NCBI GenBank assembly: GCA_963816795.1
Contig: CAWFLT010000014.1
Span: 372,001-436,000 of the forward strand
Length of the DNA: 64,000 nt
Reading direction: 5' to 3'
Source: CAWFLT01 sp963816795
GTDB taxonomy: Bacteria > Acidobacteriota > Vicinamibacteria > Vicinamibacterales > SCN-69-37
Shown: positions 1 to 8,443 of the stretch, piece by piece
How positions within the stretch are numbered: position 1 is the first letter of the stretch
Layout of the letters: each line of letters opens with the position of its first letter
The notes under the pieces: model-generated
Databases searched by the model: none
Told to the model about the DNA's origin: nothing
The model's input: the letters and a program-made list of their open reading frames with translations, nothing else
Program-made: the position numbers and the translations under genes

Positions 1-1800
1 CGCTGCCGTATCCCAATCCCATCGCCTCGTCATCGTCGCGCCAGCGAGCAGACCGAGGCGGGCGTCATGCTCGACCTTGTCGCCGGTGTCGTACGAGGCC
101 GCCCTGGCGGTGACCACGGCCCTCGATCATCTTGGCTACGCCCCGATCGACGCGCCGCTCACCGGACGCGGCGAACGCTGCAGGCGCCGGCCTTGATCGT
201 ATCCTCGCCACGCTGGCGCTCATCGCGAGGTGGCGGTTCCTCACCCGCCACGCGGTGACCACTACGACGACTGCGGCTATCGCCGCGCAGTGCTCAGGGC
301 ATCGGCGATCGTCGTACTCGCCCATCACCCTCGACAGCCTGCCGCGGCACCGTCGTCGCGGTATTGCCGCCGGACTTCAGCTTCATGCACCAGCACCATC
401 CGAAACGGCGCGCTGCCGGAAGCGGACCTCTTTGTGTCCAATCGCTGGCCCGGCTACACCGGCAGGATGCGTTCTCCTCCCGCGGCTGGACGATCCTGGG
501 CCACCAGACGCCTGCTGCGTTTCCAGCGCCAGGACCTGCTGCTCAGGCTCAGTGCACTCGGAATGGAGGGCGCACGCGCGTCGAACGTGCGCACGATTGC
601 GCGCACGGTCGGCTTGCAGGGAGGACGGCACGGAGTCGGTGCGCCCGCTGCTGCTGATCCGCTCGGGGCGGTGCTGTTCGTGCTGCTGATCGCCTGCGTC
701 AACGTCGCGAACCTGCAGATGGCGCGCCTCACCGCGCGCCGCGGCGAACTGTCCGTGCGCATGGCCCTCGGCGCGGGACGCCGGCGGATCGTGCGTCAAT
801 TGCTGACGGAAGGGGTCGGTGTTGTTGCTGTGGTGTGTGTTGCGGCGGCTGCTGCATGTCGCCATGGTGTTAGGACGGGCGCCGGCCGGAGTTGTGCTTA
901 CTGTTGGCGTGGGATCGTGATCGACGTGGCTGTGTGACGTACGAGTGTTGGGCTTGTTGCTGTCTTGATGCTGCTGGTTTTTGCCTCTGTGCGCGCACGG
1001 AGAGAGGAGCGAGCGAGGGGCGGCGGTGTTTGGAGGGCCAACGGTGATCCATGTGCCCGGACGGGCACCCACGCTGCGTGCGGGCCACTGGTGTCGATGA
1101 GCTGTGAACCGCGCCCGTCATCCTGCCTGCAGATCGGCGTCTCACCCACCACGCTGTCTGCCCCCATTGCCGGTGCCTGTTCATTTACAGCTCTGCTGTC
1201 ATCTGTGTTGCTGCTTCCAAGGAGGTGTGATGGTGCTGTGTAGATCAGGTGATGCTGCCCAACGCCTATGTGTGCCTACGCAGCCATCGAGGTGTTTGTG
1301 TGTGTCTATTGCATCCACTCACCTGTGGGTGTGACGTCGGCCAGCCTGGCTATGTGCTGTTGTGCAATGACCATTGTGATGAGTTTAATATTCAAAGGAC
1401 AGCCAAGCTGCGATGGTCGTTGCAGTGGCCTGTCAAAGGCTGTCATGTGAACGATTCCACGACCATGGGCATCGCTGCTGCAGGCGAGTTCGCCGCACGG
1501 GACACGGCGGACGCACCGAACGTGGCGATTGTCAGCGAGCGCATCGTGCGCGACTACTTTCCGGGCGGTCCGGGCGAGGCGCTCGGCCGGCGCGGCTGCC
1601 CGCCGCCATCAGGCAGAGCGGCTGACGGTGGTGGCGTGGTCGCGGACATCCGTCAGCGGGGACTCGATACGGAAGTGCAGCCCATGATCTACGTGCCGTT
1701 CCAACAGGAGCGCGCGCAACCCTTCCTGCTGCGGTTCGTGTCGTTCTGTCGCGCGCACGGCCACACCCGGCAGCGTGGTCGAAGGCATCCGCACTGAAAT
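1..1800 (+). pseudogene. Decayed ADOP/MacB-type ABC permease, 5' end outside the window
   Basis: Pieces of an ADOP-family permease appear in order but in different frames. LPYPNP near position 3 matches the family's early 'LPYPxPDRLV' stretch. LFVSNRWPGYTG lies near 430. An FtsX-type membrane and helical segment, LLIACVNVANLQMARLTARR followed by MALGAGRRRIVRQLLTEG, lies at 680-820. A periplasmic-domain piece (VAIVSERIVRDYFPGG, then VQPMIYVPFQQE) lies at 1520-1720. About 600 bases between the last two pieces show no protein similarity, and the C-terminal membrane segments are missing. No single frame spans the gene. Such permeases usually export or are membrane-remodelling MacB-like proteins of unknown substrate; this copy cannot be functional as read. 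Damage at a possible contig end could also be an assembly artefact. Confidence 0.7.
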
Positions 1801-3130
1801 TCGCCCAACGTCGCGCCCCATTCCCCCACATCCAACAACAGCGCCAGCAGCAGCAGCACCGACGTCGACCAGCGGTGCCTGTCCGCGCCGTCGCGGCGGG
1901 CGCTGCTGCAGGACCTCGACAACCGCCGTGCCCGGCCTTGTCGTGCACGGCCGGTGAAACGGCTGACGGCCAGGCTGCCTGCCCTTCCCCGAGCGGAATC
2001 ACGTCGGTGAGGACGCCTGTGGTTGCCGGTGGCGCACCACGCCGGTGATGCTGCGGCCTCCGCCTCGCGGGCTTCGGCGTGCGTGCTTCAGCATCTGCTT
2101 GTTGCGCCACTGGCGACGGCTCGGCAGCGTGAACGCGAACCGTAGAGGTCTCTGTGCCGCGGGTGGCGCCACCCATCCACGGCACGAGCTACGCCCCCAT
2201 GTTGCTGCTGCCCGCCGCCCGTGGACTCATCATGGCGGCGCTGGATGTCCGGTGCTGCTGCAGCAGGCATCAGACGCGTGCCTGCTGTTATAGAGCGAGA
2301 TTAGAGAGAGAGATGAATGACAGAATGAATGAGGAGGACAGACGAGACGAGGAGGACGAACGAACGTCGTCATCCATCAGGTTTCTCTCTTGCTGTGTAA
2401 GCTCATTCACAGCCCTGTGTCTTGTTGAAATCAATCACCACCCCTGATGCTAGAGGAGATGCTAGGTATAATGTGTGAACGAGAGGAGATGAGGAGATGA
2501 TACATTTTGGCTCTTTGTCTACATGCTCACACCATTGTGATGTCAGTGCCTGCCAGAGGAGATGTCTTGGGAGACAATCATTGAAGGCTTGTGTCCACCC
2601 GCCCCTCCTGCCCAGCTTTGCATGTTGGCTCATTCTGCTTTGGAATCTGGCTCACACACACCACCTTGGCCTCAGCGGCCTGCTTCAGCGCCGTCCACAA
2701 CACCAACAGACACCCTCGTCCTGTGTGACCAAGTTGTTGGCCGGGTTGAGGGGATGCTCCATGCCTGAGCATCATCAAATGCACCGGCATCCCGCGCCCG
2801 AGGACCGTAGCGGCCAGGCTGCATCACCAGCGCGCGCGAGGACGAACGAGGAGGCCGGGCCACTGCATCGACCGTGCCCAAGTTGCACCACCGTGATCAT
2901 GTTCGAGGTGTTGTCAAACACAATCATGATAGGAAGAGTTGCTGCCGACTTGATCAGCTTCCTCAAACCGTGATATCAAAGCGTACGCAGAAGAGTTCAC
3001 CCTCCTCACCCCGCCCCTCCACCGTTCATGCTCGCCTTGCGGCTTGTTGCTCAGACCGCTCGGCACGACGCCGCCGGTGCGCGACTGGAAGATCTGTACG
3101 CCGACCGCGGCCATCGCCGCCCTGCTTGGT
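1800..3130. other. Gene-poor stretch with anomalous composition
   Basis: I find no convincing gene here. The frames that stay open are short and low in information. From about 2290 to 3000 the sequence has few CG dinucleotides and many TG/CA and GAGGA runs, unlike the CG-rich sequence everywhere else in the window. A similar TGTG-rich patch interrupts the ADOP remnant at about 820-1460. It may be decayed DNA, a chimeric join or a poor consensus. Confidence 0.5.
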
Positions 3131-3136
3131 CCGTGC

Positions 3137-3553
3137 TCAGCCGACCATGCGGAACCCCGCCGTCGCAAAATGGGCGTCGAACGCAAACACGGTGCGGATC
3201 CGTCGCTGGTTCATCAGCACGAAGCTCACGGCATCGACGGCGGACAACTTGTGGAGATCGGTCCGTTCGAAATACCGCCAGGCCAGTTCGAGATCTTTGG
3301 CGGTTGACGGCAGGATCTTCAGCCGGCGAACGGTCTTCAGCGAGTCCTTCCAGATGAGCGCCACATCACGCCGGGCGTGGCGATCCAGAAAGGTAAAGGT
3401 CTCCAGCGCCACGGGGACGGAGGTGTGCAGGACGACGCCAGCTCCAAGCAACTGTTCCCAGGTCTCCCGCGCCCGCGCGTGCAGCGGATCGGCGGTCAGC
3501 GCGAGCGCGATCCACGCGCCGGTGTCCACAAAGACCGGCTCGCCTGCGCGCAT
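3137..3553 (-). CDS. vapC: PIN-domain toxin, VapC family
   Basis: This 138-residue protein has the PIN ribonuclease layout. It has an N-terminal FVDTGAW (first Asp), ALETFTFL with the conserved Glu near residue 50, SAVDAVSFVLM with the second Asp near 103, and FDAHFATAGF with the last Asp near 124. PIN toxins of VapBC pairs are Mg-dependent RNases that cut tRNA or rRNA. The gene starts 5 bases after the stop of the RHH antitoxin gene, the usual antitoxin-toxin order. All acidic residues are present, so it reads as intact. RNA target unknown. Confidence 0.85.
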   Translation of the reverse strand: MRAGEPVFVDTGAWIALALTADPLHARARETWEQLLGAGVVLHTSVPVALETFTFLDRHARRDVALIWKDSLKTVRRLKILPSTAKDLELAWRYFERTDLHKLSAVDAVSFVLMNQRRIRTVFAFDAHFATAGFRMVG

Positions 3554-3558
3554 GACCG

Positions 3559-3768
3559 TCAGGGCTTGTCGTAAATGCGGTCGTGCTCGATCGACGTGAC
3601 CGTTGGCTTGCCGTCCCAGAGGGCGACAGGCCCCTGACCCACGGGCCGGAGCCAGGCGCGCCGAATGGCTTCACGCACGAGGTCGGCCACGCTCCGGCCC
3701 GAGCGCCGCGCGACGTCATGCAGCGCTTCCAACTCCTCAGCGCGCAGGTAGACCTGAGTCTTGACCAT
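3559..3768 (-). CDS. vapB: Ribbon-helix-helix antitoxin, VapB-type
   Basis: About 69 residues. The N-terminal MVKTQVYLRAEELEALH strand and helix, then RSGRSVADLVREAIRRAW, match a ribbon-helix-helix DNA-binding domain. The acidic C-terminal tail (TSIEHDRIYDKP) would contact the PIN toxin. The toxin gene follows after 5 bases. In-frame starts lie at 3798, 3777 and 3768; the last puts the RHH strand at the N-terminus. Expected to neutralise VapC and repress the operon. Confidence 0.8.
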   Translation of the reverse strand: MVKTQVYLRAEELEALHDVARRSGRSVADLVREAIRRAWLRPVGQGPVALWDGKPTVTSIEHDRIYDKP

Positions 3769-3773
3769 ATGTG

Positions 3774-6232
3774 TCATCGTAGCGGCCGTTCTGGACACCT
3801 GTCAACCGGGGCGGCGCGGGCGCCGGCCAGGGCTCGCACACGTCTCAGCGGCCGGCTCTGGTCGGGCGCCGCGCCGCAACGAGAGAACGCGACGAGCGCC
3901 GTCGCCAGGAGCACGCCGCCGGTGACGACAAGCGGAACGGGATCGGATGGCGTGACCGTGAGGTTCGTGAGAAACGGCGCGATGACGCTGCCGAGCCGCC
4001 GCCAGACGCCGAGTCCTACGGCGGCGCCGATGACGACGGCCGCAACGGCGCGGAGCAGGAGCGTGAGCACCGTGTGACGCTGCGTGCCGCCGTATGAGGT
4101 CAGCCCGTAAGTCCCGGCGGCGGCCGTGACCAGCGCGACGAGGGCGAAAACGCCGAGGAGCGTGGCGGCAAACTGCAGCAGCTTGACCTGACCGTCATTG
4201 AGGTACGACTCGACCGTGCGGATCGACGTCACGGGCGTCGTCACGTCGACCTTGCCGACGAGCTCTCGAACAGCGCCGCCGAGCGCGATCGGATCGCCGG
4301 CCGAGCGGACGATGAACGACATCACCGTGCGCCGGCCCTCGAGCGAGGCGCGCTGCTGGGCCGCCTGTTGCCGGTGCAGCAGGTAGATCATCGGAGGGAC
4401 TTCTGACGCGCCGCGGAATGGGAGCGTGTCAGCAGCAGGCCGACAATCTCGCGCGGAGGTTCTCCGTCGTTCGGGTGGAAGGTCAGCGATGCTGCCCGAT
4501 GGGATCGCCACCTGGCCAGTGTTGCCGGGCCAACGCTTCATTCACGAGGATGACCCAGGGCGAGTCGAGCTGATCGGCTGGCGAGAAGTCGCGTCCCCGG
4601 ATCACGCGCATCCCCATCGTGTTGAAGTAGTTCTCCGTGACGGCGGGGTCACTGCGCGGCGATCTGGTTGTCGGGCGTGTGCTCCTGTTCCTCGATCCAG
4701 AACTGAACGAATGGCGCGGCGGTGAATGGCGGCGTCCCGACGCCGGCGGCCTGGACGACGCCCGGCATCGGCTGCAGCGCCGCATGAATACGGTCGTAGA
4801 GGGCCGCGCCGGCGGGGCTGTACTCGGCGATCTCGATGCTCCCGGCTTGGGCGACGTTCGGCGTGACGTACGGGTCGCGCGGGAGGTGCACGTCGAGGCT
4901 CAACAGGCCCGACGAGTCGATGCCGACGTCCCTGCCTCGCAGATCGACAAACGCTCGAATCGCGAGACCGGCCCCGGCGAGGAGGACGAACGCTATCGCC
5001 ATTTGCAGGGCCAGGAGCGTGACAAGCACTGTCGCGCCGACCCGGCCCCTCCACACGCGGCCGGTCGATCCCGGCGATTCCCTCGTGGTGTCAGGCCGCG
5101 AGGACCGCCACGCGGGCACGGCGCCGATGACGAGCCCCGTCAAGACGCACAGGACGGCGCCGAACACGGCCACGGCGGCGTCGAACCTCACTTCGTCCAG
5201 ACGCGGGAGCACGCGCGGTGTGAGAGCACGGAGGGCTGGAAGCCCCAGCAAGGTGACGACGGCGCCAATCACCCAGCCGTCGAGCGAGAGCATCAAGCTT
5301 CTTGTGAGCACGACGGGTGGACGATGCTCTCCGGGCGCACGCACGGCGGACCGCTCGCCCGAGCGCGTGCCCGCAAGCTGCAGCACGGCGAGGTTCACGC
5401 ACAAGAGAAGGAGCATGACTCCGACGCCGAGTTGAAGCATCGTGAACGGCTGGCGCAGCCCACCGAATCGAGCCTCGCGCCATGGCGTGAGCTCGACGGT
5501 CCATCCCTTGTCGCGGTTCGGAAACGTCTGCGCGTATTCGTCAAGGGCGACCTTCACCGCGGCCTGGGCCTGTGAGATCGAGACGCCGGGCTTCAAGCGG
5601 CCGATCGCGCGAAGCGAGTGCTGGAACTGCTGCGCCGGCGACGGTTCGAAGCCGAACGTGAAAAAGGCGTCGGAAGAATTGTCCAGGAGTCCGAAGCCCT
5701 CTGGCATGACGCCGAGAATCAGGGTTGGCTGCCCGTCGATCTTCACGGTCTGGTTGACGACGTCCGCACGGCCGGCAAATCGCCGTTGCCAGAGCTGGTA
5801 GCTGAGAAGGATGGTGGGTGCGGCGCCAGTCTGCTCCTCGGCGGCGACCGGGAGGCGGCCAAGCAGAGGTGTGGCGCCGAGTGCCGCGAGGCCCGTCGCG
5901 GTAATTCGGTGCCCGTCGAGTCGTTCAGCGGGGCCGCCGGTGTCGCCCGAGAGGTTGGCCGATCGTCCCGCGTCGAAGACGCCGATGGCGTCGAACGCCG
6001 CGCTGGTCCGGTCGCGCAACAGGAAATACAGTGGCGGCGTCAGCGGACCGCGCGCTTCCGGCTTGCCGGGCGGCGCCATGCTCACATCCAGGAGCCTGTC
6101 GGGCTCGGGGTACGGCAGGGCCTTGACCAATACCGGGCTCGTAAAGCTGAAGATCAGGATGTTGAGGCCGATCCCGAACGCCAGCGACACCACGGCGATG
6201 GCCGTGAACCCGGGAGTATCGCGAAGACGCAA
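3774..6232 (-). pseudogene. Broken ADOP/MacB-type permease
   Basis: The 5' part (6232 down to about 4649) reads well as an ADOP permease: a first membrane helix after DTPGFTAIAVVSLAFGIGLN, a periplasmic MacB-like domain, then FtsX helices (LGVGVMLLLLCVNLAVLQLAG) and a second membrane block near residues 395-425. At about 4650 the frame changes: SDPAVTENYFNTMGMRVIRGRD continues in a second frame and LLHRQQAAQQRAS in a third, down to about 3840. The last FtsX domain lacks the usual 'REIGIRMALGA' helix (YGLTSYGGTQRHTVLTLLLRA), so material is missing as well as shifted. The 5' end is abrupt: the first codon available is TTG, one base beyond the stop of the upstream oxidoreductase gene, and the usual N-terminal cytoplasmic region is absent. 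Confidence 0.75.
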
Positions 6233-6233
6233 C

Positions 6234-7607
6234 TCAGATCACTTTCGACTTCTTCGCCACCGGATCCCAGCCCAGTACTTTGTTGTCCTTCATCGCTTCG
6301 AGCGCGAGCAGGGCGGGCAGTGCCGAGTTGTAGCCGATCTCCATCGACGCGTTGGTCTTGCGGTTCCTGACCTTGAGCTTGTCGAGGAAGTCGCGCGTAT
6401 GTGCGTGCAGCGGATAGTCCTCTTCGACGCCGCCGCGCGGGTTGATATACGTCGTCCCCTCGACCGCCGTCCCGCCACCGCGGCCGCCGCCAGGTGCTCC
6501 GCCCGCGCGGCCGCCGCCGCGACCGCCACCAGGCGCGCCTGCGGCGATGCCCGTTGTCCCGGGCCGAGGGTCAGGCGGCACGCGATTGGTCGTCCGGTTG
6601 ACGGGCGGCCTGAGCGCCCAGCCCATGCGGTTGACCTGCAGCGTCGCGTTGTTGGCGTAGAAGTAAACGCCCCACCCCTCGATGTCCGGCGACTTCTCGT
6701 CGGCAAAGTTCGGCCGCGGATAGACGCTGTTGGCGAAGGTCATCATGTAGGTGTCGAACTGCCACGCGATCGAGAACACGCTGAAGACACACTCCGGGTC
6801 GGTGTTCGGGTTCGAGTTGAACCCGACCGCAGTCGTCTTGAGCGGCTGCTTGTCGTCGGCGTTCATGAACCAGTTCGCGACGTCGATGTGGTGGGCGCCC
6901 CAATCGCCGACGAGTCCGCTGCCGTACCTCCACCAGCCGCGGAACGACAAGTAGCCGTTCTTGAACGGCTTTTTCGGCGCGTCCACCTGCCACGCATCCC
7001 AGTCGAGCCCGTCGGGCACCGGCGCCACGTCCTGCTTGTTCTGCGAATACGCGCCAGGCTGCTGGATGAGGACGTGGGTGACGCCCTCGAGCTTGGCCAT
7101 CTGGTTCCTGGCTTCGATGAAGTGATCCCAGCTCCGCTGTTGCGTGCCGACCTGCGTCACGAGATTCGGATACTTGTTGTGGGCATCGAGCATCATGTTG
7201 ATGCGCGCGATGTTGTTCGAGATCGGCTTCTCGACGAAGACGTGCTTGCCCGCAGCCAGTGCGTCGGCCGTGATCCTCGCATGCGAGAAGTCGGGCGTGC
7301 CGATCAGCACCGCGTCGATATCGTTCCGATCGAGCACCCGGCGGTAGTCGCCCACGACGGTGAGCGGCTGCGCGAGCGGGCGGTTGTTCTGGAAGCCTGT
7401 CGCCCTGTTCGTGTTGACTTCGCATCCCATCGTGAACTGCACGTCGTCGTGACGGGTGAAGGAGTCGAACACGCGGCCGGAGCGGCCGCCCATGCCGATG
7501 ACGGCCATCCGGACGCGGTTGTTCGCCCCCTGCCAGGCGAACAGGGGCTTGGACGCCGCCGCCGTCAGCGCGACCGCGCCGTTCTTCAAGAAGTCTCGTC
7601 GTCTCAT
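6234..7607 (-). CDS. Gfo/Idh/MocA family oxidoreductase with TAT signal
   Basis: A 457-residue exported NAD(P)-dependent sugar or cyclitol dehydrogenase-like protein. It starts MRRRDFLKNGAVALTAAA, a twin-arginine signal, so it is probably exported folded with its cofactor. A Rossmann region follows (VRMAVIGMGGRSGRVFD), with the family's EKPISNN motif near residue 125 and GDWGAHHIDVANWFM in the substrate domain. A glycine-rich insert (GGGRGGGRAGGAPGGGRGGG) interrupts the C-terminal domain near residues 350-375. The start is chosen because AAGGAGAGAG lies just upstream and the twin-arginine motif follows. Substrate unknown. Confidence 0.88.
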   Translation of the reverse strand: MRRRDFLKNGAVALTAAASKPLFAWQGANNRVRMAVIGMGGRSGRVFDSFTRHDDVQFTMGCEVNTNRATGFQNNRPLAQPLTVVGDYRRVLDRNDIDAVLIGTPDFSHARITADALAAGKHVFVEKPISNNIARINMMLDAHNKYPNLVTQVGTQQRSWDHFIEARNQMAKLEGVTHVLIQQPGAYSQNKQDVAPVPDGLDWDAWQVDAPKKPFKNGYLSFRGWWRYGSGLVGDWGAHHIDVANWFMNADDKQPLKTTAVGFNSNPNTDPECVFSVFSIAWQFDTYMMTFANSVYPRPNFADEKSPDIEGWGVYFYANNATLQVNRMGWALRPPVNRTTNRVPPDPRPGTTGIAAGAPGGGRGGGRAGGAPGGGRGGGTAVEGTTYINPRGGVEEDYPLHAHTRDFLDKLKVRNRKTNASMEIGYNSALPALLALEAMKDNKVLGWDPVAKKSKVI

Positions 7608-7787
7608 GGTTCTCTCTCCTTGGTATCGGCGTCGACGGCGCGCTGTGCGCACACCGACTGCTTCGATCGGCCACGCCGGAGATGAAATCGGTCGGAGTTT
7701 ACACCCGATCCGTGATGCCGTGATCGGGCGGCTGTCGCCCCCGGTCACCCGTGATACAAGCTGAGGGCTGCCCCACGACGGACGACC

Positions 7788-8399
7788 ATGGCTGACACTT
7801 ACCCGAACTTCGCCACGTTGGAGCAACACGAGCGAGCCGGCATCGACTATGCCGTCCTGCTTCGTCGAGCGGAGCCCGCCTTCGCGATCATCGCACCGCA
7901 CGGAGGCGGGATCGAACCCGGCACGTCCGAGATCGCGGACGCCATCGCATGCCGGCGGTGGTCCTTCTACGCGTTCGAGGGATTGAAACGCACCGGAAAC
8001 CGCATCCTGCACATCACGAGCACCTGCTTCGATGAGCCCATGTGCCTCGTCCTGTTGGGCAACACGACTCGCGTCGTGACGATCCATGGCGAAGAGAGCG
8101 ACGATGACGGCGAGGGCGTGTTCGTCGGCGGCCTGGACGAGGACTTGGGCACGAGCATCGTGGCGTGTCTGACGGCAGAGGGCTTCAACGTACGGAAGCA
8201 TCCGGACCCCAACCTGCAGGGCCTCGACCCTCAGAACATCTGCAACAGAGGCGCGGCGGGCGCGGGTGTCCAGTTGGAGCTGTCGCGGGCGGTGCGAGAG
8301 ACACTGTTCGAATCACTCACACGTGAGGGGCGAAAACATCCGACAGCGCGATTCAGGGCCTTCGTCGACGCGGTCGCGCGGTCTCTCGAGCAGGCGTGA
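7788..8399 (+). CDS. Poly-gamma-glutamate hydrolase/YjqB-like zinc hydrolase
   Basis: 203 residues resembling the YjqB/PghP family (phage poly-gamma-glutamate hydrolase fold, related to zinc carboxypeptidases). IIAPHGGGIEPGTSEIADAI near residues 34-53 carries the His and Glu expected to bind zinc. FEGLKR and ILHITSTCFDEP follow. TIHGEE near residue 100 supplies another His-Glu pair. The divergent neighbour starts about 180 bases away. Cytoplasmic by sequence, with no signal peptide. Whether it acts on poly-gamma-glutamate or another peptide is not visible. Confidence 0.8.
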   Translation: MADTYPNFATLEQHERAGIDYAVLLRRAEPAFAIIAPHGGGIEPGTSEIADAIACRRWSFYAFEGLKRTGNRILHITSTCFDEPMCLVLLGNTTRVVTIHGEESDDDGEGVFVGGLDEDLGTSIVACLTAEGFNVRKHPDPNLQGLDPQNICNRGAAGAGVQLELSRAVRETLFESLTREGRKHPTARFRAFVDAVARSLEQA

Positions 8400-8443
8400 G
8401 CGGATCGTCTCAGCTACCTATCGTCGTGCGATAATCCCGCAAG

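Noticed and set aside
3137..3768. VapBC as cargo of a larger defence island
   Set aside because: Neighbours are ADOP remnants and metabolic genes; no other defence gene is present.
5811..7685. 624-residue open frame opposite the Gfo/Idh gene
   Set aside because: Antisense shadow of the oxidoreductase and ADOP remnant.
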